This document shows, one piece after another, positions 56,792 through 63,817 of a stretch of DNA of 64,000 nt (positions are counted from its first letter, which is position 1; the number at the start of each line of letters is the position of its first letter). The position numbers were made by a program, and so were the translations under genes. The DNA lies in NCBI GenBank assembly GCA_036898135.1, contig CM072522.1:27387763-27451762 (forward strand), written 5' to 3'. The DNA comes from Oncomelania hupensis (lineage: Eukaryota > Mollusca > Gastropoda > Littorinimorpha > Pomatiopsidae). The notes under the pieces are model-generated. The model searched no databases and was not told the origin of the DNA. It worked only from the letters and a program-made list of their open reading frames with translations.

Positions 56792-59700
56792 ATATAGTAG
56801 TAGTAATAGTACAGCCATCTTGAAGACCTCAGTATTGTCGCTGTTGATCAAGTGACACCTGTATAGGACAAATAAAGACTATAGAAAGTAGTAATACTGG
56901 GTAGAGGTAGGAGGAGGAACAGTATAGTAGTAGTAGTAGTAGTAGTAGTAGTAATATTAGTAGCAGCAGTAGTAGTGGTAGTATTAATGGTAGTAGTCCC
57001 AGCAAACCAGCCCGATCTGGGCCCCACTCGGGCCGCGTAGGGCATCCCGACTTTTGTCTGGCTATAGTAGGGACCCACATAGCCCTACAAAAACCCGATG
57101 CGTAGCGGAGTCGAGAAATGTGGATGCGTAACGATTCGCCCTCCCGTGTGCCGCCTGATTCTGCCCCACCACAAAGCCATGCTGCGCACACGCTAACATA
57201 AGCCTACTCTCGCTTCTCATTGGCTAAACTGTCTGGAATGTTTCGTCTGCTTCACATTTGCTGCGGCGTACATATGTGAAAAATATTTATACAAAATCAA
57301 TTCAGCAAGATATCATTATTTAATTGTGCTTATAATTCTTAATTTGTATCATACAATATGTAAAATATTGTTAAAGTGTTTCTTTTAACTATTGTATTTA
57401 TTTATACATTAAAAGCCAAGGTTAAATTTCCGTGCCCATTACTGCTGGTCTTTTCCGGTTGTCCTTAGGCGCCAATTTTCTACAGTTTTCTTCTACAGTT
57501 GCATGTGCTCGGATATTGTGTTTGCCTGCGAAAACCTATTCCGCTGTGGTTGTTTTTTTGGGCTTTGCCTTTCGTTTATGTATTTACACACGATTTCGAT
57601 AGCGACGAAGATCATGTTAATATATATCATTATGGAAATGGTGTGTAAATGCTTAAGTGGGGACACACCAAGGACTTCCGAAAACAAAAACGCCTGTGCC
57701 GACAGTCCCTATTAACACCAGACATCTAAATTCTTTCTTCATGCAATCACATATCATAAACAATATGTGGGATATGATTTTAGGGTAAATCAGCATTGGC
57801 CAGGGATGGGGCATTATCGGGGTTGTTTCTGGTTTAAGTTGGGTTACGGTCGGGTAAGTTTTGGGTACCCCGACGATCGCCCGATCTTTATCGAAAGTCG
57901 GGCTACTGTTTGGCGAACGTGGGGTTACGATCGGGTAAGTTTCGGGTAGCCCGACGATCGCCCGATCTTTGCCCGAATCGGGCCCGAGTCGGTTCCAATT
58001 TCCATTTGCCCGATCGGGCCCCAATGGGTAGCCCGATCCGGGCCCCATCGGGCTGCCCGATGCGGGCCCTGAAATTGTGGTTAGCTGGGGTAGTAGTAGC
58101 AGTACTAGTAGTAGTAGTAGGTAGTTTTAGTACTAGGTAGTATTAATTTACAAGGTCCAGCAGACTACAAAGAGCTGAAACAGGACCACAAAATCAGGAC
58201 CACAACTTGGTTGAAAGAGGATTCACTCCTGATCCGTATAAAAGGTCTGCTGAAATAACCCTAGTGGTAACACTGAAGGCACTCCACCAGCCGGTCTCTT
58301 TACAATAAAGGCATCCCACGCAGGGGACGCTGAGGCTATACTCTAATTTATCGAACCCCCGTTTACAAAAACAAAATAGAATATAAATATCAACAAAACA
58401 CATACATATAAAATGCCTACATTGCTAAATAATAATATCATAGGAAACCCTAGTGACCATTTGGCAGAAAGCATCCAATATTTCCAAGCTGACCCAACAG
58501 ACCTCATATTCAAATGAGTTTTGGAAGAGTTTTCAAGATAAAAGGCTGGCCTAGTGAAGAAGAAGATAGTATAGTAGATTGATTGAACAGAATAGGAATG
58601 AGAAAGAACAAAAGAGAAAGTCAGCGACAGTGGGAATTTAAAGCGCTAAATGTCCAGAAAAAGGGGATACTATTTATACAGAAATCCCCCGGCACCCCCA
58701 AGGTGGAAAGCAGTAGTAGTAGTAGAAGTAGTAGCAGAGCAGTAGCAGGGTTATATTGAAGACCTGTTAGTGTTGTCACAGTATTTCATCAAACGATACC
58801 TTTATAAGACATATAAAGAATGTAGAGAGTAGTAATATGATAGAAGTAGTAGAAGTAGTGGTGGTAGTAGTACAAGTAGCAGAAGTGATATGGGTACAGC
58901 CATTTTGAAGACCTCTGGTTAATATTGTTGCTGTAATTGATCAAATGATACCTGCAGAAGAGGAATAAAAACTTTTGTCATACAAGATAGATGTACGATA
59001 AGGAGTAGGAGTAGTAGGAATAGTAGAAGTATAATAGTAGCAGCAGCAGCAGAAGTAGCACTCTAATATAGTAATAGTGAACTGCCAAAAGATGGCAGAA
59101 ATCTCTAGGGATAACCTGTGCATATGGGATTTCCCTACATTAACTCTTGGTGACCTATAAGGTTTTCTGTACATTTGCGCCTATATCCTGTAAGGATTTC
59201 AAGTTTATTGCAATAAATTGGGTTATGAATTTGAAAAAAATGCAAAAAGTTTATTTATTGTCACATTAACTTCATATTTTAGGATATGTTTACAAAATGG
59301 TTATTCTATGTACCCAAAGAACCATTTTGACTTTAGTACTATTTTTACCTGTTGGAATCTTGTAATTAATTCATAATTACAGGTATTTTATGGACTATGT
59401 TAATAAAACAACAAGATAGTGTGGATTGCGTGTGAATGTGTACACAGACAGTCAACACAGACAAGAAAACTCACTCTGGTTGTATACACCAAGTCCTTGT
59501 GCTCTTTCAGCAATAAGCTCATCGATAAGGTTACCAAACTCACTATTACTGTCGGAGCTATCCCCTGCCATCATGGCCGAAAATTTCGCAAACTCAAACC
59601 TCAAACAAAATCGTTAAAAAAGTACACAAAACCACATCAAACTTGCAAAAACGATAGCGGAAAACACATGGGAACCTTTCCGGAAGTTGACTAAACCTTC

Positions 59701-60095
59701 TCTCACGCACTGGAGAGTTCCTATTCCCTGTGATTTCATGACTAAAAGGTGCACTAACGAGGCGCGCATTACCGCGCTTCAGGATTACAAGCGAGGCACG
59801 CATTACCGCGCTATAGGACGCTAAGAGTTAATCCCAGGTTTCACTAAATGCTATTGTGCATCTACACACACAAGCCATACTGTTTACCTGTTCTTCAAGT
59901 TACAAAATTTTTTATTGACGGCCGACACTGTGAAGCTGTATCCCTTGTGTATCATATCTTCCGTGATTATGTCCCACAGCTCAATCTTCTTGATGCCCGG
60001 GTCTCTGAGGAGGTGGCGCCGACTGCGGTACAGGTCAATGAGGAGAAGCACTGCCTGGTGGTTGAAGTGGTCACTGACATTTTGATTGACGTTAG
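36173..60095 (-). CDS. Myb/SANT-like (trihelix-type) DNA-binding protein gene, three exons found (span)
   Basis: Three minus-strand exons (60095-59888, 42315-42164, 36492-36173) join in phase. The first encodes QAVLLLIDLYRSRRHLL, ELWDIITEDMIHKGY and VNKKFCNLKNR. The second continues YRLIKYSDN...RWPYYDLMEDIL. Together they form one complete Myb/SANT-like domain of the trihelix class (three helices, conserved Trp and the NLK-x-R-Y junction). The third encodes an acidic Ser/Pro linker, a basic nuclear-signal-like KSRKRKRE and a C-terminal amphipathic helix (WFKDFQEKNLKTLSELVQ, then ERNNLLKQLLNKLS), typical of MSANTD/NAIF1-like proteins. The start codon exon is not seen; it should end in phase 1 upstream of 60095. 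Introns of 17.6 kb and 5.7 kb are filled with mobile elements. The gene is convergent with the HARBI1-like gene. Confidence 0.82.
36710..37228. mobile_element. Probable hAT-like TIR element with a T/G homopolymer core
   Basis: CAGGGATCAGT at the left is inverted at the right (ACTGATCCCTG). Inside is a run of about 27 T followed by about 23 G (36855-36904). CAGGG ends are typical of hAT elements, but I could not find a clean 8-bp duplication. No coding capacity. Confidence 0.45.
37324..37436. repeat. Perfect 46-bp inverted repeat (hairpin) with 21-nt loop
   Basis: Arms 37324-37369 and 37391-37436 are perfectly complementary (46 of 46) around the loop 37370-37390. Ends CAGGGCTGGC/GCCAGCCCTG resemble hAT-type termini, so it may be a minimal foldback MITE; a hairpin RNA is an alternative. 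Confidence 0.85.
37501..37560. repeat. (AAT)n microsatellite
   Basis: About 20 uninterrupted ATA units followed downstream by C-rich runs at 37608-37638. Confidence 0.95.
37830..38123 (-). pseudogene. Decayed zinc-finger (BED/hAT-like) transposase N-terminus
   Basis: From an ATG at 38123 the minus frame reads MASKRIAKQSDCESESSW, has one in-frame stop about 45 codons in, then continues to ISASDINYIKWHVEGPQHIK and NYEALEKKKK before a stop at 37832-37830. The segment DIxxIKxHVEGxxHxKNYEAL is the His-x5-His end of the small zinc finger at the start of several hAT-like transposases. The first cysteine pair is disrupted. Long frames also exist on the opposite strand but have no recognisable domain. 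Confidence 0.45.
38543..38855 (+). mobile_element. tRNA(Leu/Ser)-like SINE
   Basis: The head has A box TGGCCAAGTGG and B box GGTTCGATCC at normal tRNA spacing with an extra-arm-sized insert, so it derives from a tRNA of the Leu/Ser type. The body includes TTTTCTCCGGGTACTCCGGT, a block found in many animal SINEs, and ends GATAATAAACTTC. The cloverleaf is not intact enough to be a tRNA gene. Confidence 0.75.
38860..39926. other. Intron of the Myb/SANT-like gene, no feature
   Basis: No supported exon, RNA or repeat. Confidence 0.5.
40759..41502 (-). mobile_element. hAT-like element with 6-bp target duplication
   Basis: Ends CAGACCTGTTCAC and GTGAACAGCTCTG form an imperfect TIR flanked by TATTAA on both sides (40753-40758 and 41503-41508). 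The sister repeat at 34265-34290 shows the uninterrupted site (ATATTAATCCACTTGC), confirming the 6-bp duplication. It carries a short zinc-finger frame. Confidence 0.75.
40938..41183 (-). pseudogene. Transposase N-terminal zinc finger inside the hAT-like element
   Basis: An 81-codon frame with YCKICKLDFSVAHGDRNYI, ERHVNCGRHKHLQQ and a final TISSFIAKAI. The C-x2-C ... H-x5-H pattern with DFSVAHGxRN is the N-terminal finger of a transposase family. The frame stops soon after, so the catalytic part is gone. Confidence 0.65.
41661..42163. other. Intron of the Myb/SANT-like gene, no feature
   Basis: AT-rich DNA; nothing supported. Confidence 0.5.
42164..42315 (-). CDS. Myb/SANT-like gene, middle exon
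   Basis: 152 nt between acceptor CTTGTGCAG and donor GAGAAG/GTAATG. One base completes the Arg codon begun in the upstream exon and one base is carried to the last exon. Encodes the third helix region of the domain: YRLIKYSDNSNQRSSRWPYY followed by DLMEDILHDEELG. It lies only 103 bp from the left end of the DIRS element. Its first 55 bp and acceptor are copied six times in the 49-59 kb region. Confidence 0.83.
42462..42642 (+). repeat. DIRS inverted terminal repeat, left
   Basis: Reverse complement of 48969-49151 with very few differences (for example CTCAATCC against CTCATTCC). Confidence 0.9.
42672..42762 (-). repeat. DIRS internal complementary region
   Basis: Bases 42672-42725 complement 42418-42471; bases 42726-42762 complement 49133-49169 with one mismatch. 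The two outer termini are therefore joined here, as in the template proposed for circular DIRS intermediates. Confidence 0.85.
42804..44262 (-). pseudogene. DIRS reverse transcriptase/RNase H relic
   Basis: In order on the minus strand: SIDLSDAYFHVSMHPIHRRG (RT motif A), SRSPWVFTRIV and YLDDRLVKA (RT motif C; YLDD box), then RNase H IFTDAALVGWGARIG, and the post-RNase H block FSWEGLVAYAFPPFSLLPQV with APFWPAQPWFPDF. The blocks lie in different frames, so several indels have occurred. This order and these motifs are typical of DIRS/Ngaro elements. What follows shows at most the start of a recombinase. Confidence 0.75.
45569..47759. mobile_element. Mutator-like (MULE-type) TIR element nested in the DIRS element
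   Basis: Long inverted termini (over 100 bp; left 45569-45680, right about 47640-47759) begin near AACTTGTTTTTTCCAACC. The 11-bp word GCGAACCGGAC flanks both ends (45558-45568 and 47760-47770), matching the long TIR and 9-11 bp duplication of Mutator-like elements. The interior has no transposase frame. It holds duplicated repeat A 3' ends (46126-46320), (GTA)n at 46327, (TTA)n at 46424-46485 and two copies of the GGTGGCGACGTGGTGATCG repeat (47188, 47446). Confidence 0.7.
48969..49151 (-). repeat. DIRS inverted terminal repeat, right
   Basis: Partner of 42462-42642; the outer 18 bases beyond it (to 49169) match the internal complementary region. Confidence 0.9.
49190..49620 (-). repeat. Exon-derived tandem repeat, part 1
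   Basis: Three units each contain, on the minus strand, a 3' splice site (ACAG) followed by about 50 bp resembling the start of the Myb/SANT exon at 42315, then a (TAC)n-type tract. Exon-like starts are at 49249, 49433 and 49585. The frames are shifted or stopped, so these are not functional exons. Confidence 0.75.
49774..50406 (+). repeat. 5' LTR
   Basis: Bounded by TGTTAC and GTAACA. Contains AATAAA words at about 50247 and 50312 that could serve as TATA-like or polyadenylation signals. Confidence 0.95.
50407..50426 (+). other. Candidate primer-binding site
   Basis: Directly follows the 5' LTR after a T run (TTTTGGGGGTCAAGCC). I cannot assign the primer tRNA by eye. Confidence 0.4.
50903..50945 (+). 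promoter_or_regulatory. Heat-shock-element-like array in the retrotransposon leader
   Basis: Nine exact GAA/TTC words spaced 5 bp apart, produced by a 15-bp repeat (AAGAACTTTCCAGAA), end 8 bp before the gag ATG. Further TTCTAGAA words lie upstream (from 50837). In spacing it is a perfect HSF-type element; function is unproven. Confidence 0.6.
50954..52876 (+). CDS. Gag-protease of the Gmr1-like retrotransposon
   Basis: 640 codons from ATG (AAGATGG, good context) to TGA. Residues 20-115 form a long Glu/Arg-rich coiled coil that includes a 12-residue unit repeated in tandem (about 52-83). Residues about 125-290 are the capsid; the part at 205-285 (FRECRPKSDETPKQF, LIVKEQFLNACHKDL, LKDVTEAAERYL) resembles the vertebrate SCAN domain, which is held to derive from Gmr1-like Gag. 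A CCHC zinc knuckle (C-x2-C-x4-H-x4-C, residues 335-348) binds the RNA. A retropepsin motif RDSGCSG (Asp452) provides the protease. The frame is intact. Pol is read by a -1 frameshift at 52810. Confidence 0.92.
   Translation: MADFWQKGVELNLKGKQLTEYVKSQERIRERELEEKRLEKEIELEQKRLEVEEQRRREERELEEQRRREERELEEQRRREEREERRQEREMEERRLEAEHQYQLELARIQNNQHAPQVTNDHTAPKLPAFVDGKDQIDSYLARFERFAESSNWQPRDWAIRLSALLTGQALEVYTRLSNDDAKNYDVLKEALLQCYNFTEKGYRKRFRECRPKSDETPKQFVERLSSYLHKWVELSGETKSYDSLHDLIVKEQFLNACHKDLATHLEEQKLQTLKDVTEAAERYLIAHGKTLGPPSATKHFQKTANHGNQIQGSQTSQRQTDSTPPPREGHSRGCFTCNATDHRAANCPQNKSSGQRSSTDNSAAGNRQRRFSNQRQTSRSDHQVCGGSVILPSETKRTATPADVQECMTDGQLLLANGKSIPVVASAAVTVQNMPVSKGRVGNHEVTVLRDSGCSGVIVREDLIAKEQFTGDSKWTLMADSKCVRAPVAKIHVNTPFYIGEVEAVCLKKPLYDLMIGNIDGARRPDDPDPEWSPASTQHVEVVEEDPLPFPDGDLTELLRDNVVTPAQPCRPEIVGAVTTRAQAKRDKTSTPLKVADNSKAAIVDRDKLIQLQEADSTLNKYRNRQDHVTKAVARSILR
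52810..52816 (+). promoter_or_regulatory. Programmed -1 ribosomal frameshift site
   Basis: TTTAAAC lies exactly as T TTA AAC in the gag frame, a canonical slippery heptamer. A -1 slip enters the pol frame, which is open from 52807 onward and closed by stops at 52801 and 52804 just upstream. Gag ends at 52876, so the overlap is 70 nt. A possible downstream stem (CCAC...GTGG, about 52837-52856) could stimulate it. Confidence 0.75.
52817..55518 (+). CDS. Pol (integrase, reverse transcriptase, RNase H) of the Gmr1-like retrotransposon
   Basis: An uninterrupted frame with no ATG of its own at the start, expressed by the frameshift at 52810. Counting residues from 52873: HHCC integrase zinc site (40-79), integrase core with Asp109, Asp169 (TDLGTQF) and Glu205, GPY/F module (WKGPYEV, about 344-350), then RT with SKIDLSKGYWQV (Asp554), MPFGMVNSGAT and YWDDLLV (614-620), and RNase H with RTDAADEG (Asp765), Glu in YSTMEKE and QTDHKPL (Asp831), ending ADFLSR. 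All catalytic acids are present. The Trp in the YxDD box is less usual than Val or Leu. Integrase precedes RT, the reverse of typical Gypsy elements. Confidence 0.93.
55714..55723 (+). other. Polypurine tract
   Basis: GAGTGGGGGG a few bases before the 3' LTR, the expected plus-strand primer site. Confidence 0.7.
55727..56360 (+). repeat. 3' LTR
   Basis: Differs from the 5' LTR at, for example, AGTGTGTC against AGTGGGTC, TATTCAAT against TATACAAT, and TTGCTAATG against TTGTAGTG. Confidence 0.95.
56366..56639. other. No feature seen
   Basis: Flank of the LTR element within the Myb/SANT-like intron. Confidence 0.5.
56640..56997 (-). repeat. Exon-derived tandem repeat, part 2
   Basis: Continues the array of 49190-49620. 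An exon-like start at 56858 preceded by ACAG, a truncated unit at about 56650, and long (GTA)n tracts (56715-56800 and 56930-56960). Confidence 0.75.
56998..58089. mobile_element. TIR element (1.1 kb) with GATC-palindrome-rich ends
   Basis: Ends CCCAGCAAACCA and, inverted, CCCAGCTAACCA are set in the (GTA)n array. GTAGT on both sides could be the duplication but is ambiguous there. Both subterminal regions consist of CCCGATCGGGCC-like words. At the right, a unit with GATCGCCCGATCTTT is repeated at 80 bp. No transposase frame is seen; 57190-57780 is plain AT-rich DNA. Confidence 0.55.
58143..58705 (-). repeat. Repeat A copy
   Basis: Nearly full-length, from AAGGTCCAGCAGACT to CCCCCGGCACCCCC, in the same orientation as most copies here. 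It sits inside the exon-derived array. Confidence 0.8.
58706..59060 (-). repeat. Exon-derived tandem repeat, part 3
   Basis: Two units with exon-like starts at 58799 (AAAG acceptor) and 58951 (CTGCAG acceptor). The unit at 58951 preserves the reading phase of the real exon and stays open into a tyrosine-coding (TAC)n tract. Confidence 0.7.
59140..59831 (-). mobile_element. piggyBac-like element, internally deleted
   Basis: TTAA at both ends (59140-59143 and 59828-59831) adjoins imperfect inverted repeats CTCTTGGTGACCTATA and CTCTTAGCGTCCTATA. TTAA target use is characteristic of piggyBac. The copy keeps a short N-terminal transposase-like frame. Size 692 bp. Confidence 0.65.
59452..59574 (-). 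pseudogene. Possible piggyBac transposase N-terminus
   Basis: A 40-codon frame starting MMAGDSSDSNSEFGN. An acidic, Ser/Asp-rich start is usual for piggyBac transposases. It ends at a stop without any catalytic domain. It could alternatively be an exon of an unrelated gene because a GT follows at the Leu-Gly codons. Confidence 0.35.
59888..60095 (-). CDS. Myb/SANT-like gene, exon with first half of the domain
   Basis: 208 nt between acceptor GTTTTCAG and donor AACAG/GTAAAC. Two bases finish an incoming codon and two are passed on. Encodes NVNQNVSDHFNHQAVLLLID through ELWDIITEDMIHKGYSFTVS to KKFCNLKN, i.e. helices 1 and 2 of the domain. The upstream exon with the start codon was not found in 60096-64000. 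Confidence 0.83.
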
Positions 60096-60689
60096 CTGAA
60101 AACAGTCACAGTAAAAGTTGACCTCAACCCTAGATCAAAATGGCAAGAAAAAAATGCGAAGAAAAAAAAAAGTCTAATTCACCCTCCCATTGATTGTGTG
60201 GTTGAGACTGGCCAAGGCCACCCATTTACTACTCTCTGCTGTTGGTCACTTTAAGCAGCATCGCATAGTGATTCCATGCCTTTAGCCCTGGCTGTGAATA
60301 AGACCATGCTGTAATAGTACACCTAATTTACTCTGCATGCCCTCTCCAAACTACTACAATCTTCCACAAACATGTATACTATGTTATAGTTTGTAATACT
60401 AGAGAGATCCTAAAGACACGGTCCAAGACGGGCGTGAACAGGAAACTCCCTGGGGGATTCCTGGATTTGTGATGTTATCGCTGATGCCAGTGATGGGCCA
60501 ACGCTGCTGAAAAATGGATCCTAAGCAAAAATTCTGTGTTGGCTACAGTTAGTTCCTTTAACAAAAGCAAGAGAATTGGACTAACTTCTCTTAAGTTTGT
60601 GTGGTACAAGTTTTTGATGTCAAAGGTTACTTTGCTAGTAGGTGTAAGCTTACATGAAATTGTATAAATGTATGGAATTAAAAAAACAG
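60096..60689. other. Upstream of the known Myb/SANT-like exons; no exon identified
   Basis: The 5' exon may be here or beyond the window. No candidate with good splice signals and phase was found. Confidence 0.4.
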
Positions 60690-60786
60690 ACCTCAAACAA
60701 CTGATCATATGCATGCTACACACAAGTTTGGACTTTATATCTCTCATAGTTTAGGGTCAAGGTCATTTTGAAGTACCAACACTAAC
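60690..60786 (+). repeat. Repeat F, left piece
   Basis: GGACTTTATATCTCTCATAG and the following GGTCAAGGTCATTTT match the other repeat F copies. It continues at 63721 after the inserted LINE. Confidence 0.6.
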
Positions 60787-60787
60787 C

Positions 60788-62239
60788 GACTCTGGATGTC
60801 CAGCTTTATGGACTCTGGAGGCCATCCCTATCACTGTCAAAGAGGAAGAGGTCCGGGGTCTCTTCAAGAGGCTGAACGCCCGTAGCGCCCCGGGGCCTGA
60901 CCACACCAGCAGCAATCTCCTCAAAAAGTGCCACGACTCTCTCTCCCCCGTCTTCACCACTCTCTTTCAACGCTCCTTCGATGAGGGCCACGTTCCACTC
61001 CTGTGGCGCACGTCGACCCTCGTCCCAGTGCCAAAGAAGAAAACCCCGAAGGAGATGAACGATTACCGGCCTGTGGCACTAACATCTGTGCCCATGAAGT
61101 GCTTAGAGCGAGTGGCACTTCAGCAGCTGAGAGTCGAGACGGCAATTCATCAAGACTCGCTGCAGTTCGCCTACTGCCATGGCCGCAGCACAGAAGACGC
61201 CGTGCTGACGCTGCTTCATCACCTCCAGCAGCACCTCGACAAGCTCGGCACGTACACGCGGGTTTTGTTTGTGGATTTCTCCAGCGCATTCAACACCCTG
61301 CAGCCCCACCTCCTCACAGACAAGCTCCTGACCATGGACGTCAACCCCACCCTCATCACATGGATCCAGTCCTTTATGACCGAGCGTCCGCAAAGGGTGA
61401 GGGTTGGCAGCTCTCTCTCCTCTGTCTTGGTGACCAACACCGGTGCTCCTCAGGGCTGCGTGTTGTCACCAGTTCTCTTTACTACCTACACCGCCGACTG
61501 CCGCTCCACTGACCCACGCCGCAACATCCAGGTGAAGTTCGCCGATGATACGTCCCTCTCTGGGCTGGTGAACCCTGACGGCGACGAGCAGTGCTACAGG
61601 AGCGCGGTCGGCGAGCTGGTGGACTGGTGCGACCGCAACTTCCTGCACCTCAACGTCACTAAGACAGAGGAAATGATCATCGACTTCCGCCGACAATCAT
61701 GTGACCACGAGCCACTGACCATCAAGGGCGAACCTGTGCGACGTGTCCACAGTTACAAGTACCTGGGGACCGTCATCGACGACAAGCTGGACTGGTCACC
61801 CAACGTCGACATCATCTGCAAGAAGGCCAGCCAGCGACTATTCTTCCTCCGGAAGCTGAGGCAGTTCAGAGTGAACAACACCATCATGTTCCTCTTCTAC
61901 CAGTCAGTCATCGAGAGTGTCGCCCTCTATAACCAGCTGTCCTATTTCAGCTCCGCCAATGAGGGCGACACGGATCGTCTGGAGAAAATCGCCATCCAGG
62001 CCTCCCGGCTGATGGGGAGGGATGTGCAGTCGCTGGCTGGCGTCCACGAACGCGCTTCCATCACCAAGCTGCGTCGCATCCGCAACAACGAGGCACATCC
62101 CCTGCATGACGCAGTCGCTGCCTGTGTCTCCCGGCGCAGCGAGGGGCGCTTCCTCTCTATGAAGTGTCGCACAACGCGCTTCAAGAATTCATACCTACCA
62201 ACAGCCATCCGACTGGCAAACGACACGCTCCAGCGATAA
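60788..62239 (+). pseudogene. LINE reverse transcriptase, long open frame
   Basis: The frame is open from the insertion junction to a stop at 62239, about 480 codons. It includes the RT start (SAPGPDHTSSNLL, VPVPKKKTPKEMNDYRPVAL), LFVDFSSAFNTL (catalytic Asp), NTGAPQGCVLSPVLFTTY, FADDTSLSG, VTKTEEMIIDFR, YKYLGTVIDDKLDW and the C-terminal NSYLPTAIRLAN. No endonuclease domain is present, so it is 5'-truncated. Codon use is GC-rich against an AT-rich background, which fits a young element. It is more distant from the copy at 27474 in sequence, but of the same broad family. Confidence 0.82.
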
Positions 62240-62645
62240 GAATGCTAACTCTTGTAATAAAGGAGGCAATTTGCTTTCGTGCGTTATATCTGCTGCAAAC
62301 AATTATATAAGAATGTGGTGCTCTTTTCTTACTCAACTTTGACCAGAGATTTTATCAATTAGTTAATTTGGTTGTTTTGTTGTTCTTGTTCTTATCATTA
62401 TTTTTACTAATTAGTAATTTTGTTCCCCTAGATCACCATGAAGCCTGGTTTTGTACCCTTCCTGTTGTTATTATTATTAGTTGTAGTAGTATTGTTATTA
62501 TTATTATCATTGTTACCATATATTAATTACTATTTGTTGGTGTTGCTGTTGGATTATTATTTTTTTTTTAAAGTAGTTGCATTGTTATTATTATTATTTT
62601 TATATTTACTCTTATGATTATGATTAATATTATGATGATTATTTT

Positions 62646-62685
<40 letters not shown>

Positions 62686-62799
62686 GATTTAGGATGGATC
62701 TAAGGCATGGAAGAATGGTTGAGTGTTAGTAGTTTTGTGTATACATGTATTGTGGAATAATTATCTGTGTGTTAAATGTGTACACATGGGTATGTTTTT

Positions 62800-63375
62800 T
62801 TTGATTGATTTATTGTTGCTTTAGGTCCAGCGGACTCTTCCGAGCCAAATCAGGACCGGACAACCCCCGATCCGCATAAAAGATCTGTTGAAACAACCCC
62901 AGTGGGAAAATTGAATGCCCTCCACCGGCCAGTCACTTTACAATAAAGACATCCCACGCGAGGGACGGCTGAGGGTTGACCTCAACTACGCGAACCCCCG
63001 GTTACAAAAACAAAATAGAATACAAACATCATTATAAATCATCAACAAAACGCATACATATAAAATGCCTATAGTGCTAAATAGTACAATCATAGGAAGC
63101 CCTAGTGACCACCCGGCAGAAAGCGTCCAACACTCCCAAGCTGATCCAACAGACCTCATACACAAACAAGGAGTCTTGTCCAGGAAGAGTTTTCAAGAAA
63201 AAAGGTAGGTCATTGATCTAGCGAAGAAGAAGATAGTATAGCAGAGTGAAGGACAGAGCAGGAATAGGAAAGAGTAAATGAGGAAGACAGCGACAGTGGG
63301 AATTTAAAGCACTAAATTTCCATAAAGTGGGGATACTATTTATACTGAAAACCCCCGGCACTCCAACGGGGGTAC
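62800..63375 (-). repeat. Repeat A copy inside the LINE 3' UTR
   Basis: From GATTGATTTATTG and the CTTTAGGTCCAGCGGACT block to CCCCCGGCACTCCAACGGGG, full length. Confidence 0.8.
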
Positions 63376-63720
63376 TGTTGCCGCAGTGAATCTGTCTTGC
63401 CTATAAAGGAAAGACAGGTTTTCAACTGTGGCTTTCACTTTTCCCTTTATAGGTTTGAACAATCTACAGTGGCAAGATTGCTCATGACCCCAAGGGGTTA
63501 CATGGGTATGTGACTGGATATCTGTTTATGCATGTGTGCTAGTGTTCATAGATTTGTATTTTGGTATGGAAGTTGTGTTTGATAGTATATCAAATGTATT
63601 AATATTGTATGTCTATGTTTTTAATAGTTTTGATGTTATCTCCTTCCTTCTTGCACTGCTAAACAAATATCCATGCCATGTGTTTGGACAATAAAGAATC
63701 TTGAATCTTGAATCTTGAAT

Positions 63721-63817
63721 CTAGTGACCTTGACCTTGGAGCGGGATTGAGCAAATGTGCATAGTATGTGTGTCTTACTGATATGAATCATGCATCCAAG
63801 AATCATAAGTTCAATAT
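63721..63817 (+). repeat. Repeat F, right piece
   Basis: Resumes with AGTGACCTTGACCTTGGAGC and runs to AAGTTCAATATT, where LINE family C begins. Confidence 0.6.

Larger units (their letters stand above)
60787..63720 (+). mobile_element. CR1/Rex1-type LINE, 5'-truncated, inserted in repeat F
   Basis: Encodes most of the RT, then a long 3' UTR with its own ATAAAG and a (TCTTGAA)n tail at 63690-63720. Its UTR is split by a repeat A copy (62800-63375) and holds (TTA)n at about 62647-62686. The flanks are two halves of one repeat F copy. Confidence 0.75.
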
